Notes under the pieces: model-generated
Database searches by the model: none
What the model saw: only the letters and a program-made list of their open reading frames with translations
What the model was told of the DNA's origin: nothing
In this document: piece by piece, positions 1 through 9,831 of the stretch
Numbering within the stretch: the first letter of the stretch is position 1
Layout: every line of letters begins with the position of its first letter
Assembly (NCBI GenBank): GCA_020161575.1
Contig: JAIUNR010000002.1
Location: 310,001-374,000 of the forward strand
From: Pseudomonadota bacterium
GTDB lineage: Bacteria; Pseudomonadota; Alphaproteobacteria; Rhizobiales; Beijerinckiaceae
Direction: 5' to 3'
Length of the DNA: 64,000 nt
Program-made: the position numbers and the translations under genes

Positions 1-390
1 AAGATCGGCCCAGCCGTCATTGCCGGTCTGCATGCGGGCGTTGAGCGTATCGAGGGAGACCGTATTGGGGGTCTTCAGATCCTGAAGCGCGCTCGTCGCG
101 GTGAGCTCGTAGGAGCGCCCATCGCGCTTGAAACCGGAAAGGCGCGGCTTTTCCATCACCACCTTGGTGCCGGAAATCCCCACAGCTTCCACCTGGGCCT
201 CCACGCCGCCCCAGAACCCGGAAAAGCTCCGCATCACGAGAAAGGCGACAGCCGCGAGGCTGAGCACGGGGATCGCACGCCGATAAATGCGCACGCGCCG
301 GGAATGGCGCTGCGCCGCGCGGAAGGCCGGGTTGTCCGCCAGATGTGACGGCAATCCGTTCAGATCCATGCCTGTGCCAAGTGCCGCCAT
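1..390 (-). CDS. lptC: LptC, LPS export periplasmic/inner-membrane protein (partial, N-terminal 130 residues)
   Basis: The gene starts with ATG at 390 and runs off the left edge, so only the N-terminal part is visible. It shows a basic cytoplasmic stretch (RRVRIYRRAIP), one membrane anchor (about residues 40-56, LSLAAVAFLVMRSF) and then the start of a beta-jellyroll with the LptC-like pattern of alternating strands (GTKVVMEKPRLSGFKRDG, YELTA.SALQDL). LptC anchors to LptB2FG and passes lipopolysaccharide to LptA in the periplasm. In Hyphomicrobiales it follows the ribonuclease D gene, as here, and lptA and lptB would be expected beyond the left edge. The assignment rests on topology, context and motif resemblance, as the C-terminal half is missing. 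Confidence 0.8.
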   Translation of the reverse strand, partial: MAALGTGMDLNGLPSHLADNPAFRAAQRHSRRVRIYRRAIPVLSLAAVAFLVMRSFSGFWGGVEAQVEAVGISGTKVVMEKPRLSGFKRDGRSYELTATSALQDLKTPNTVSLDTLNARMQTGNDGWADL

Positions 391-511
391 CGGGCCTCGA
401 TCCTCTCCGGCGCGAGCTTCGCCGCCCAAAGCAGGCGAAGTTGTGGCCGAAGGCCGTTATGAACTGCAAGGTGCAAAGATTTAGCGAACCCTGACGCCCT
501 GCCAAATCCTG

Positions 512-1126
512 TCAGCTATGCGCGAAGATATCTGCTTCCGGCCAACCGTCGAGATCAAGCTGGGCACGGGTCGGCAGAAAATCAAAGCAGGCTTGCGCGC
601 GCGCCGTGCGGTTTTCGCGCGCGAGCATCGTGTCGAACTTCGCCTTGAGCGCATGCAAGTGCAACACATCGGAAGCGGCATAGGCGAGCTGTGCCTCGGT
701 GAGCGTTTCGGCGGCCCAATCCGAGGATTGCTGCTGCTTCGACAGCTCCACGCCCAGCAATTCGCGGGTGATATCCTTCAGGCCATGCCGGTCCGTATAG
801 GTTCGCGTCAAGCGCGAGGCGATCTTGGTGCAATAGACAGGCGAAGGCATCACGCCGAAGGTATGGCGCAGAACCGCCAGATCGAACCGTGCGAAATGGA
901 AGAGCTTCAGGATCGACGAGTCCGCCAGCATCGCGACGAGATGCGGCGCCTCGCGCTGCCCCGGTGCGATCTGCACGACATCCGCCGTACCGTCCCCGGT
1001 CGAAAGCTGGACGACGCAAAGCCGGTCGCGATGCGGGATCAGGCCGAGCGTCTCGGTATCGATCGCGACGACGGAGCCGGGTGCGATGGGCTTGGCGAGG
1101 TCGCCGCGATGAAGACGGATGGTCAT
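512..1126 (-). CDS. rnd: Ribonuclease D, short form
   Basis: This is a 3'-5' exoribonuclease of the DEDD superfamily acting on tRNA precursors and other structured RNA. Exo motif I is AIDTETLGLI (Asp23 and Glu25 bind metal), motif II is in FHFARFDLAVL, and motif III is YAASDVLHLHAL. At 204 residues it has the exonuclease domain only and lacks the HRDC domain of the 375-residue E. coli enzyme, which is usual for alphaproteobacterial versions. An upstream in-frame ATG at 1243 would add 39 residues without family similarity, so the ATG at 1126 (MTIRLHRGDL) is preferred. It lies upstream of lptC on the same strand. Confidence 0.88.
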   Translation of the reverse strand: MTIRLHRGDLAKPIAPGSVVAIDTETLGLIPHRDRLCVVQLSTGDGTADVVQIAPGQREAPHLVAMLADSSILKLFHFARFDLAVLRHTFGVMPSPVYCTKIASRLTRTYTDRHGLKDITRELLGVELSKQQQSSDWAAETLTEAQLAYAASDVLHLHALKAKFDTMLARENRTARAQACFDFLPTRAQLDLDGWPEADIFAHS

Positions 1127-1300
1127 GGCTTTGTCCGGGCTTGGAAATTCTCTCTCGGCGCGGCTGCATAAAGCAATTATCCCGAAACGCAAATCTGCCC
1201 CGTTCAGGGCCGCGCGCTTCAAAGCCGGTTTGCGCCAATGCACGGGAAATCTGCTGACTCCAACCCTATATTGGTGTCAAACGAAACCAGCGAGGCCCAA

Positions 1301-2251
1301 ATGTCTGCTCCGCTCATGCTTCACGGCATCCATCACGTCACGGCGGTGACCGCCAATGCCCGCGCGAACCACCATTTCTACACCGGCGCGCTGGGCATGC
1401 GGCTGGTGAAGAAGACCGTCAATCAGGATGATGTTTCGGTCTACCACCTCTTTTACGCCGATGGCGAGGGAAGGCCGGGCACCGACCTCACCTTCTTCGA
1501 ATTCCCTACCCTGCCCGAGCGGCGCGGCACGCAGGCGGTGACCCGCACCATGCTGCGCGTGCGCGACGCTCAAAGCCTCGATTACTGGCAGAAGCGGTTT
1601 GCGGATCATCATGTGAAGCAGGAGGCGATCCTTGAAATCGATGGCCGCGCAAGCCTCCTGTTCGAGGATCACGAGGGGCAACGCCTCGCGCTCATCGCCG
1701 ATCCCGCCTCGTTGCCCGGCGCCCCCTGGGCCGGCACCGATATTCCGGCGGCACACCAGATCCTCGGTCTCGGCCCTGTCGAGATCAGCGTCGTCGATCT
1801 TGGTCCGACGGAACGTTTTGTAACGACGCTCTACGGCATGGCCCTCTCCCGCCACTACCAGCGACCGGACGGCACGACGATTGCCGTGTTCGAAATGGGA
1901 AATGGTGGCGCGGACAAGGAACTGCATATCGCGGTCGAGCCCCATTTGCGGCGTACCGGACCCGGCGCAGGCGGCGTGCATCACATCGCTTTTCGCACGC
2001 GCGATGACGAATACGCGGCCTGGATCGCTCGCTATGAGGCGCTTGGATTGCGCTCATCGGGGCCTGTGGACAGGTTCTGGTTCCGCTCGCTCTATGTCCG
2101 CGAGCCCAACCACGTGCTTTTCGAGATCGCTACCGACGGTCCCGGCTTCGACGCGGACGAGCCGAAGGAAACGATGGGGCAATCCCTGTCCCTGCCGCCT
2201 TTCCTCGCCCATCGCCGCGCGGAGATCGAGGCCGGGCTGGCGCCGCTCTGA
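1301..2251 (+). CDS. Ring-cleaving dioxygenase, glyoxalase/VOC superfamily (MhqO/LinE-like)
   Basis: The protein has 316 residues in two vicinal-oxygen-chelate modules, the layout of extradiol and hydroquinone ring-cleaving dioxygenases. The first begins GIHHVTAVTANA, with a metal-ligand type His at residue 12. The second begins with GPVEISVVDLGPTERFV and contains GAGGVHHIAFRT, with LYVREPNHVLFEIATDGPGF near the C-terminus supplying the Glu of the 2-His-1-carboxylate site. The start at MSAPLMLHG fits the family, whereas an in-frame ATG at 1238 would add 21 unrelated residues. It is divergent from rnd. Homologues are often annotated as hydroquinone or quinone-stress dioxygenases, but the substrate cannot be read from the sequence. 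Confidence 0.85.
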   Translation: MSAPLMLHGIHHVTAVTANARANHHFYTGALGMRLVKKTVNQDDVSVYHLFYADGEGRPGTDLTFFEFPTLPERRGTQAVTRTMLRVRDAQSLDYWQKRFADHHVKQEAILEIDGRASLLFEDHEGQRLALIADPASLPGAPWAGTDIPAAHQILGLGPVEISVVDLGPTERFVTTLYGMALSRHYQRPDGTTIAVFEMGNGGADKELHIAVEPHLRRTGPGAGGVHHIAFRTRDDEYAAWIARYEALGLRSSGPVDRFWFRSLYVREPNHVLFEIATDGPGFDADEPKETMGQSLSLPPFLAHRRAEIEAGLAPL

Positions 2252-2378
2252 GCGCTGGTCCTCGCCACGGTGCCGGGTCGCCGCTCTATCTCGTAGCGAT
2301 GCGCGGAAAGATCGGATAAGCGGAGTGTGACGCGCCTTCCAACGGGGCGCGCCCCATTCTTGCGCCAGGGCCAGAACG

Positions 2379-3977
2379 ATGCGACTCGACTCCCGATTTG
2401 CCGCGCTGAGGGCAGCGCGTGAGCGGCTTGCCGATACCTCCATCCTCGCGCTTTTCGACCGGGACCCGGCGCGTTTCGGGCGCTTTTCCGCCTCGTTCGA
2501 CGATCTTCTGCTCGATTATTCCAAATGCGCGATGGATGAAGCGGTGCATGCCGCGCTCATCGAACTGGCCAAGGAAGCGGGGGTTGTTGCCGCACGCGAC
2601 GCCATGTTCGCAGGCGAAAGGATCAACACGACGGAAGATCGGGCGGCCTTGCACGTCGCCTTGCGCGATATCGATGCCTCGCCCCGGCTTGTCGAGGGCA
2701 AGGACATCCGCCCCGCGATCGTGGCCACGCGGGACGCCTGCTTTGCCTTCGCGGAAGGAATTCGCGATGGAAGCATCCACGCCGCGAATGGTCGTCGCTT
2801 CACCGATGTCGTGAATATCGGCATCGGCGGCTCCGATCTCGGCCCGGTCATGGCGACGCTTGCGCTGCATCCCTACCATGACGGTCCCCGGCTGCATTTC
2901 GTCTCAAATGTCGATGGTGCGCATCTCGCGGATACGCTCGCGCCGCTCGATGCCGCGACCACCTTGTTCATCATCGCCTCCAAGACCTTCACCACGATCG
3001 AGACCATGACCAACGCCCGCTCCGCCCGGAGCTGGCTGGTCGAGCGGCTGGGGGAGAAAGCCGTCGGCGCGCATTTTTGCGCCGTCTCGACCGCTCTGGA
3101 CAAGGTGGAGGCTTTCGGCATTCCCCCATCTCGGGCTTTCGGTTTCTGGGATTGGGTTGGCGGGCGCTATTCGATCTGGTCCTCGATCGGCCTGCCCCTG
3201 ATGATCGCGATCGGGTCCGCGCATTTCTCGCGCTTCCTTGAAGGCGCCGGCGCCATGGACCGCCATTTCCGCGATGCGCCGCTTGCGGAAAACCTGCCGG
3301 TCCTGCTGGCCCTGGTCGGAATCTGGCACCGGAACATCTGCGGCTATCCCAGCCGCGCGATCATCCCTTACGACCAGCGTCTCGCGCGCTTTCCGGCTTA
3401 TCTCCAGCAGCTCGATATGGAATCGAACGGGAAGTCCGTTTGCAAGGACGGAGAACCCGTAACCGGCGCGACCGGACCGCTGGTCTGGGGAGAGCCGGGC
3501 ACGAACGGCCAGCACGCCTTCTTCCAGCTGCTGCATCAGGGCAGCGATGTGGTGCCGGTCGAGTTCCTGATCGCGGCTCAGGGCCATGAGGAACATCTCG
3601 CCCAGCACCATGCCCTGCTCGTCGCCAATTGCCTCGCCCAGTCGCAGGCGCTGATGCGCGGACGCGATCTTACGGAGGCGGGCGGCAATCCGCATCGCGT
3701 CTTCGCGGGCAACCGGCCTTCGCTCACCTTGCTCTATCGCAAGCTCGATCCGTTCACCTTGGGGCGCCTGATCGCGCTGTACGAACATCGCGTGTTTGTC
3801 GAGGCCGTGATTTTCGGCATCAACCCCTTCGATCAATGGGGCGTCGAACTGGGCAAGGAACTCGCGACGAAACTCGCCGCGCCACTTGCCACCGGGGCCG
3901 GGCTCTCCACGCTGGATGGTGGCACCGCAGGGCTGATCGGCGCGATACGTTCCCTCAACGGAGCCGCCGATACGTGA
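2379..3977 (+). CDS. pgi: Glucose-6-phosphate isomerase
   Basis: Interconverts glucose 6-phosphate and fructose 6-phosphate in the cytoplasm. The 532-residue length is normal for the large bacterial form. Visible signatures are [11 protein letters not shown] (residues 146-156), the first PGI signature [20 protein letters not shown], the substrate loop DMESNGKSV, and the C-terminal signature [17 protein letters not shown]. The stop codon overlaps the GTG start of the next gene in a GTGA arrangement, so the two are probably translationally coupled. Confidence 0.97.
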   Translation: MRLDSRFAALRAARERLADTSILALFDRDPARFGRFSASFDDLLLDYSKCAMDEAVHAALIELAKEAGVVAARDAMFAGERINTTEDRAALHVALRDIDASPRLVEGKDIRPAIVATRDACFAFAEGIRDGSIHAANGRRFTDVVNIGIGGSDLGPVMATLALHPYHDGPRLHFVSNVDGAHLADTLAPLDAATTLFIIASKTFTTIETMTNARSARSWLVERLGEKAVGAHFCAVSTALDKVEAFGIPPSRAFGFWDWVGGRYSIWSSIGLPLMIAIGSAHFSRFLEGAGAMDRHFRDAPLAENLPVLLALVGIWHRNICGYPSRAIIPYDQRLARFPAYLQQLDMESNGKSVCKDGEPVTGATGPLVWGEPGTNGQHAFFQLLHQGSDVVPVEFLIAAQGHEEHLAQHHALLVANCLAQSQALMRGRDLTEAGGNPHRVFAGNRPSLTLLYRKLDPFTLGRLIALYEHRVFVEAVIFGINPFDQWGVELGKELATKLAAPLATGAGLSTLDGGTAGLIGAIRSLNGAADT

Positions 3978-4726
3978 TCATCTCCGGGACGCAGAATGCC
4001 GCCCCGTTCGCGCTTACCGCGCTCGAAGCGCGCGCCTGCGCCTTCGCGCTTTCGAACAATGAAGCACCGGACGCGCTCTTCTGTTCACCCGCCCTCTGGC
4101 AGGCGGGCGCGTGGCAGGGCCTCGATCTCTCCTATCCCCGATCCGATTGCCGGCCTCTCTCGATCCCTGACAAACTTCGGGGTGCCGTCGCCATCCGTCG
4201 CGCCGAGTTTCTCGCCGGGCGCCTTTGCGCCATGCTCGCGCTGGAGGCTCTCTCGGGAAAATGGGAGGATATCGCCGTCCACACGGATCGCAGCCCCATC
4301 TGGCCAGCGGGATTTATCGGGTCGATCAGCCACACCAAATCGCGCGCGATCGCGCTCGTCGCGAGCGAGGCGCATTACGCGCGGCTCGGGGTGGATCTCG
4401 AAGCCATGATGGACGAAGCGCGCGCCGCCCCGCTCGCGCGGATGATCGTGGAGGAAAGCGAAATCGCCCTGCGCCCGGTGGATATGCCCTTTGCCGCCTT
4501 TCTCACGTTGATTTTTTCAGCGAAGGAGGCGTTCTACAAGGCGGTTTATCCGCAATTGCGCCGTTTCCTCGGCTTTCACGATGTCCGTCTTGCAAGACTC
4601 GATCACGCCTCTCTCCTGCTTGTACCGCAGGCGGAAAAGATCCCGGAGCTGGCTGGCTCCACCTTTAGCCTTCTCTGGCGGTTCGAAGACGATCATTGCC
4701 TCACCGTGCTCGCCGAGCCGCGATAG
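3974..4726 (+). CDS. 4'-phosphopantetheinyl transferase, EntD-like
   Basis: Transfers the phosphopantetheine arm of CoA to a carrier-protein serine. Motifs in order are SISHTK (residues 117-122), GVDLE (139-143, Mg2+ binding) and [10 protein letters not shown] (181-190), which match the EntD/Sfp-type enzymes that modify siderophore or polyketide carriers. The start is a GTG inside the pgi stop (GTGA). The frame stays open upstream through pgi, but that stretch reads as another frame of pgi. No carrier protein or NRPS lies in the window, so the partner is unknown. Confidence 0.88.
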   Translation: MIISGTQNAAPFALTALEARACAFALSNNEAPDALFCSPALWQAGAWQGLDLSYPRSDCRPLSIPDKLRGAVAIRRAEFLAGRLCAMLALEALSGKWEDIAVHTDRSPIWPAGFIGSISHTKSRAIALVASEAHYARLGVDLEAMMDEARAAPLARMIVEESEIALRPVDMPFAAFLTLIFSAKEAFYKAVYPQLRRFLGFHDVRLARLDHASLLLVPQAEKIPELAGSTFSLLWRFEDDHCLTVLAEPR

Positions 4727-4780
4727 CGCTTGCAGGCAGAGCGCGCATTTCCTATTGCGGGCTCGAAAACAGGATCCACC

Positions 4781-5716
4781 ATGACTCGAAACCGTGCCGA
4801 ACCAAGACGCGAGATCGAAGAGCTTCGCACCCTCCGCGATGTGCTGCGCTATGCGGTTTCGGCTTTCCGCGCGGCGGAACTGCATCACGGGCATGGCGCG
4901 ACCAACGCCCTCGACGAAGCGGCGTTCCTCATTCTCGAAAGCCTCAACCTGCCGCCCGATGATTTCAACGCCTTCGCCGATGCGAGGCTGACATCGCGCG
5001 AGAAAGCGCTGCTCGGCGATCGCCTCGCACGGCGGATCGAGGAGCGCGTTCCCGCCGCCTATCTCACCGGGCGTACCTATCTCCACGGCTTTTCCTTCCG
5101 CAGCGACAGGCGCGCCATCGTGCCCCGCTCCTTCATCGCGGAATTGCTGTTTTCTCCGCTCTTCGACGGCACCGGCGGCGCGCAGGCGCTGGTCGAGGAC
5201 CCGCAGGTGGTTACGCGCGTGCTCGATCTGTGCACTGGCGGCGGCTCGCTTGCGATCCTCGCCGCCCATGCCTTCCCCAATGCGCGCGTCGATGCCGTAG
5301 AACTCTCGCCGGAAGCAGCCGCACTCGCGCGCGAGAATATCGCCGATTACGGCCTCGAAGACCGCGTGAAGCTGCATGAGGGCGATCTGTTCGCCCCGCT
5401 CGCCAAGGCGCGGTACGATTTCATCCTCACCAACCCGCCCTATGTCGACGAGGAAACCATGGCGATGTTGCCGGCGGAATTCCGCCACGAGCCGGCCATG
5501 GCGCTCGGCTCCGGCGCGGATGGCCTCGACATTACCCGCCGCATTCTTTCCGGGGCAGGCGCGTTCCTCAAGCCAGAGGGCGGGCTCTTGTGCGAGGTCG
5601 GGCTCGGACGCCCCGCTTTGGAGGCGGCTTACCCTGAAACGCCGTTCTTCTGGGTGGATACCGAGGAGAGCGAGGGAGAGGTATTCTTCCTGCGCAAGGA
5701 GGAATTGCCGCGCTGA
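4781..5716 (+). CDS. prmB: Ribosomal protein L3 N5-glutamine methyltransferase PrmB
   Basis: SAM-dependent methyltransferase that modifies a glutamine of ribosomal protein L3. The SAM motif is LDLCTGGGSLAI (residues 148-159), the acidic ribose-binding residue is in VDAVELS, and the catalytic glutamine-binding loop is NPPYVDEETM (218-227). The continuation LPAEFRHEPAMAL is typical of PrmB rather than the release-factor enzyme PrmC. The 311-residue length and the helical N-terminal substrate domain also fit. ATG at 4781 (MTRNRAEP) is chosen; an in-frame ATG at 4730 precedes it without family similarity. It ends 12 bases from the convergent kinase gene. Confidence 0.93.
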   Translation: MTRNRAEPRREIEELRTLRDVLRYAVSAFRAAELHHGHGATNALDEAAFLILESLNLPPDDFNAFADARLTSREKALLGDRLARRIEERVPAAYLTGRTYLHGFSFRSDRRAIVPRSFIAELLFSPLFDGTGGAQALVEDPQVVTRVLDLCTGGGSLAILAAHAFPNARVDAVELSPEAAALARENIADYGLEDRVKLHEGDLFAPLAKARYDFILTNPPYVDEETMAMLPAEFRHEPAMALGSGADGLDITRRILSGAGAFLKPEGGLLCEVGLGRPALEAAYPETPFFWVDTEESEGEVFFLRKEELPR

Positions 5717-5728
5717 GCCCGTCGCAAT

Positions 5729-8503
5729 TCAGACAGCGGCGCGATGCTCTGTCTCTGCGGCAGGTGCCAGCGCGTTCGTCATGATCACGTCACGGATCGC
5801 GTCATAGGCCTCGTCAAGCGCTTGCTCGATCAGAGCGAGGAGCGCGTTGGCATCCTCGCCGGTATGCAGGCGCGCGGTTTTCTCAAGCGTTGAAGCCAGA
5901 GCTGCCACCGTTTTCGCGCCGATCGACAAGCTCATGGATTTGAGCGCATGCGCGCTCGCCGCGATCGCAGGGGAATCCGCCGCTCCAACCGCAGCGCGGA
6001 TAGCACTCAAGGCTTCGGGGCCGTTCTCAAGATAGAGACTATAAATGCGCAAGACAGCATCCTTGCCGCCGATCTCGCCGAGCTGGAGCAATTGGCGGGT
6101 CATCGCCGGATCAAGCCGTTCATCCTCTTGGGGCAGCAGCGCTTCTGCTGCCGGCGGCGGCAATGCAGGCGCCGGGCTTTCCGGCACGACCGGAGGGGGG
6201 AGAGGCTGAACCGCCCCGGCCATCCTGCCCGGACCGACGAGAAATCTCGACAGGATCGCGGCCATGGCCTGAAGGGTGAAGGGCTTGTGAAGCACATCCT
6301 GCATGCCCGCCTGCTTCCATGCCTGCGCGTGGCTGCCCACGACATGGGCCGTGAGGGCAACGACGGGAACCGGCACCCGCGCATTCTCATTCTCCCAGAC
6401 GCGGATAGCGGCGGTTGCCTCGAAACCGTCCATTTCCGGCATCGAGCCGTCCATCAGAACGAGATCGTAGGATTTCGCCTTCACCGCGGCGAGCGCGGCA
6501 CGGCCATCGGCCACGGTGTCGCAGGAAAGGTCGAACCGTCTCAGGGTCTCGATGACGACCTCGCGATTGACGGGATTGTCGTCGGCCACCAGGACGAGAT
6601 GATCGGGATAACGAGGGAAATCGGGGCTGTGCGTGCCTTGATCCCGCCGGGCGATCTTGCCCGCGAGGAGATCGCCGAGCGTGGCGCTGAGTTCGCGGCG
6701 TGAGATCGGCTTCAGGATCTGCCCTTGCGCCAGTCCCTTCTCGATCACGGTATCGATTTGCGCGTCGCCGAAGCGTCCGATGGCGAGGGTGGGCGCCTTG
6801 CGCAGCAGAGGCTGGATTCCGGGGTCGGAGAGAAGTTCCGCATCCGCGACCAGCAGGGCGATATCCCCCGGATGCCCCTGCCGGCTGTCCGAGACCGGAT
6901 CGGCAACCTCGAAGCCCATCTCCTCGAGATAGCGCGAGAGCGTGAGCTGCGTGGCGGCGCCCGAAACCGCGACGAGCGCCCGCCCGGAGGCGAAGCGCCG
7001 GGGCGCGCGATCCGTATCGAGCCGATCGACGCGGATGATCGGCAGCGAGACGAAGAAGGTCGTGCCCTCGCCGGATTTGCTTTCGAGATAGATCTCGCCT
7101 TCCATGGCATCGACAAGGCGCTTGCAGATGGCAAGCCCGAGGCCGGTGCCCCCGAAGCGGCGGGTCGTGGTCTCGTCCACCTGGCTGAACGCATCGAACA
7201 CGCCGGCGATCTTTTCCTCGGGAATGCCGATTCCGGTATCCTCCACCGAAAAGAGGATGTTGCCGGCATGCCGGGGATCGCGCATCGCCTTGAGCGTCAC
7301 CGAACCGCTTTCCGTGAATTTCAGCGCGTTGTTGACGAGGTTGGAAAGAATCTGGTTGAGCCGGACCGGATCGGCGCCGATCCGCGCGGGAATGTTGGCC
7401 GCGACGAAGGTGGCGAGATCAAGCCCCTTGGAGCGCGCCTTTTCCTCGAAAAGCTGCGCGATGGTCTCGACGATATCATCGACGAGAACCGGCATGCGTT
7501 CGAGCTGGATCTTGCCGGCCTCGATCTTCGAAAAATCGAGGATGTCGTTGATGATCGCGAGCAGGGACGAGCCTGACCGCGCGATCACATCGGCAAAGCG
7601 CTTCTGCTTGGGTTGGAGATCGGAGGCCGCCAGCAATTCCGCCATGACCAGGATGCCGTTCATGGGCGTGCGGATTTCGTGGCTCATCGTGGCGAGGAAA
7701 TCCGATTTCGCGGCATTGGCGCTGTCGGCGTTTTCCTTGGCAACGCGATAGTCGTGCGTGCGCTCCGCCACTTCCTGTTCGAGATGGGCGCGATGATCGG
7801 CAAGGCGCTGGTCGCGAATGCCGATTTCGCCAAGCATGGCGTTGAAGGAAGTGGCGATGGCACCAAGCTCGTCCGTCTTTGCATCAGGAAGACGCGCGGA
7901 AAAATCGTGGCGCTGGCGGATATGATCCATGGCGCGGGTGATGCCCGCGATGCGCATCACGATCGAGCGCTGGACCCAGTAGGCGAGGAAGAAGGCGAAG
8001 ATGACCGCGATCAACGCGGCCAGCAGCGCACTCCTCAGGCTGTGCAGAGCATTGGTTCGGATCTGGGTCGCATCCGCGGAAAGCGTCAGCGTGGCGATCA
8101 GGCTCGGGCCGGAAACGATCGGCACGGAGACGGTAACGGATTTCTGGCCGAGCAGCGCGATGGTTGAAAGCAAGCCACGGCCTTCCGGCACACTCTCCTG
8201 ATGGAGCAGGATCGGATCACCCATTTCCGCGAAAACCTGCCCGTCGACCAGAGCGATGCTGGCGCTCAAGACGCCCGGAATCCGAGCGATGGCGCGCAGC
8301 ACGCGCAAGGCGTCACCCCGCTTGCGCGTTTCAATGGCCTCCGCCACCGCCGAGGCGAAGATACTTGCCGTGGCCTCGATTTCCGCACGCTTGCCTTGCG
8401 TGAAGGCCTGCGCGTCGCGCCACACCGAAATCCCGGCGACAATCAGCGCGGATGTCACGGCGGAGAGGATGACAAGCGCAAGGAGTTTCGTGCGAATAGA
8501 CAC
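5729..8503 (-). CDS. Membrane hybrid sensor histidine kinase with degenerate REC, REC and Hpt domains
   Basis: Multi-step phosphorelay kinase of BarA/TorS-like layout, numbered here from the GTG at 8503. Order: membrane helix (about 6-28), periplasmic sensor of about 125 residues, second helix (157-176), HAMP, HisKA with [10 protein letters not shown] (His275), HATPase with NLVNNALKF and DTGIGI, a receiver-like domain without a proper acidic pocket (about 505-615), a canonical receiver ([18 protein letters not shown], Asp685), a Pro-rich linker and a C-terminal Hpt domain ([12 protein letters not shown], His852). The start is unsure: a TTG at 8545 gives 14 more residues, but GTG gives the typical [10 protein letters not shown] opening and neither has a strong ribosome site. 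It is divergent from another REC-kinase gene; the signal is unknown. Confidence 0.9.
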   Translation of the reverse strand: MSIRTKLLALVILSAVTSALIVAGISVWRDAQAFTQGKRAEIEATASIFASAVAEAIETRKRGDALRVLRAIARIPGVLSASIALVDGQVFAEMGDPILLHQESVPEGRGLLSTIALLGQKSVTVSVPIVSGPSLIATLTLSADATQIRTNALHSLRSALLAALIAVIFAFFLAYWVQRSIVMRIAGITRAMDHIRQRHDFSARLPDAKTDELGAIATSFNAMLGEIGIRDQRLADHRAHLEQEVAERTHDYRVAKENADSANAAKSDFLATMSHEIRTPMNGILVMAELLAASDLQPKQKRFADVIARSGSSLLAIINDILDFSKIEAGKIQLERMPVLVDDIVETIAQLFEEKARSKGLDLATFVAANIPARIGADPVRLNQILSNLVNNALKFTESGSVTLKAMRDPRHAGNILFSVEDTGIGIPEEKIAGVFDAFSQVDETTTRRFGGTGLGLAICKRLVDAMEGEIYLESKSGEGTTFFVSLPIIRVDRLDTDRAPRRFASGRALVAVSGAATQLTLSRYLEEMGFEVADPVSDSRQGHPGDIALLVADAELLSDPGIQPLLRKAPTLAIGRFGDAQIDTVIEKGLAQGQILKPISRRELSATLGDLLAGKIARRDQGTHSPDFPRYPDHLVLVADDNPVNREVVIETLRRFDLSCDTVADGRAALAAVKAKSYDLVLMDGSMPEMDGFEATAAIRVWENENARVPVPVVALTAHVVGSHAQAWKQAGMQDVLHKPFTLQAMAAILSRFLVGPGRMAGAVQPLPPPVVPESPAPALPPPAAEALLPQEDERLDPAMTRQLLQLGEIGGKDAVLRIYSLYLENGPEALSAIRAAVGAADSPAIAASAHALKSMSLSIGAKTVAALASTLEKTARLHTGEDANALLALIEQALDEAYDAIRDVIMTNALAPAAETEHRAAV

Positions 8504-8624
8504 AGCGGCGCAAATCCGGTTCAGGTTTGAAGCAACTTCGTGCAAAACGCTGATATTCCCGTTAACACGGTAACGGCGGCTTAAAATTCCGCTCGTTATG
8601 GTTGAGCCAGTTTAGGTGAGAACC

Positions 8625-9800
8625 ATGTCCTTGGCCGTCAATCTGCACCCCGAGAGCAAATCCGCGCGAAGCGGCGCGTTGCGCGTTCTTGTTGTGGATG
8701 ATGATCCGATCTACCGCGAAACCTCGCGCATGTTCCTGTCCATCAGCGGGCGGCATGTCACTTTGGGCGCGAACGGCTCGGAGGCGCTGTCTCATCTCTC
8801 GCAGGCAAGCTTCGATGTCATGATCGTCGATATGGAAATGCCTGACATGACCGGGCTGGAGGTCATCGCCGCCGCCCGCAAGATGGCGGCGCACCGCGAT
8901 CTCCCGATCATCATGGTCACCAGCCGCGACGATTCGATGGCCATCGATCGCGCCTATGAGCTGGGCGCTTCTTCTTTCGTCGTCAAGCCGGTGAACTGGC
9001 CGTTGCTCGATCACTATCTGCGCTTCGTCTACCGTGCCTCGCGCAATGAGGTCGCCGCGCGACAGGCGCAGGTTGAGGTGGAGGCGCTTGCACGCACCAA
9101 GGACAACATGCTGGCGGTGGTACGCCATGAAATGAAGACACCGCTGAGCGCCATTGTCGGCTTTACACGCCTCGCTGCGGAAGCACAGGCGAAAGGCGAT
9201 GTCTCGCTGCTCAAGGAGCAACTGGGCTTCGTGCAGGAATCAGGGGAGCGTCTTCTAGCCTGCTTCTCGGACATGACCATTTTCTCCGACCTCATTTCAG
9301 GCCGGGTGCAGCCTGCTCTCGATCAGGCTGCGCCGGGCTGGCTGCTCGACGAGGCGATGGAGCATCGCCAGGCGCAGGCGCAGCGTGCAGGTGTGCGGAT
9401 CCTGCTTGCACCCGGCGCGCCAGATTGGCGAATCGCGGTCGATCAGCCGCTCATGGTCTCCGCGCTTGTCCGGCTGATTGACAATTGCCTGCGCCATGCC
9501 GAGGGGCTTACCACCATCGAGCTGGAAGCGGGGCGAGGCCCGGAAGGGCAAATCGTGCTGCGCATCATCGATGACGGCGCGGGCATGGACCCGGAGCGCA
9601 TTCCCGCGTGTCTGGCGCCGTTTTCACAGGAGAATATGTCGCTGGCGCGCGCGAAGGAAGGACTGGGTCTTGGCCTGCCTATCGCGCGGGAAATCGCGCG
9701 CCTGCATGGCGGCGATCTTGCGATGACCACGCGCCCGGGAACCGGCACGCGGGTTGAGATCATGCTGCCGGAAAACGGCTCTCCCCTACGCGACCGATAG
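8625..9800 (+). CDS. REC-histidine kinase hybrid (N-terminal receiver)
   Basis: A soluble 391-residue protein with a receiver first (VLVVDDDP at 21-28, phospho-acceptor Asp69 in VDMEMPDMTG, Lys121 in FVVKP), then a HisKA helix pair (RHEMKTPLSAIVGF, His168) and a HATPase domain (DDGAGM, GLGLGLPIAREIARLHGG). No DNA-binding or membrane segment is present, so it must pass phosphate or a conformational signal on to another protein. The ATG at 8625 follows AGGTGAG at good spacing; a GTG inside that site gives three more residues. It is divergent from the Hpt-containing kinase, with about 120 bases between them for both promoters, and likely works with it. Confidence 0.9.
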   Translation: MSLAVNLHPESKSARSGALRVLVVDDDPIYRETSRMFLSISGRHVTLGANGSEALSHLSQASFDVMIVDMEMPDMTGLEVIAAARKMAAHRDLPIIMVTSRDDSMAIDRAYELGASSFVVKPVNWPLLDHYLRFVYRASRNEVAARQAQVEVEALARTKDNMLAVVRHEMKTPLSAIVGFTRLAAEAQAKGDVSLLKEQLGFVQESGERLLACFSDMTIFSDLISGRVQPALDQAAPGWLLDEAMEHRQAQAQRAGVRILLAPGAPDWRIAVDQPLMVSALVRLIDNCLRHAEGLTTIELEAGRGPEGQIVLRIIDDGAGMDPERIPACLAPFSQENMSLARAKEGLGLGLPIAREIARLHGGDLAMTTRPGTGTRVEIMLPENGSPLRDR

Positions 9801-9801
9801 G

Positions 9802-9826
9802 AAAAGGGCGCCCGACGGCGCCCTCT
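9802..9826. terminator. GC-rich hairpin between convergent genes
   Basis: GGGCGCC and GGCGCCC pair around a CGAC loop, flanked by AAAA on the left and TCTC on the right. It sits just after the REC-kinase stop and before the end of the sulfide dehydrogenase gene, so it could stop transcripts from both sides. Its T-tracts are poor, so strength is uncertain. Confidence 0.55.
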
Positions 9827-9831
9827 CCGGC

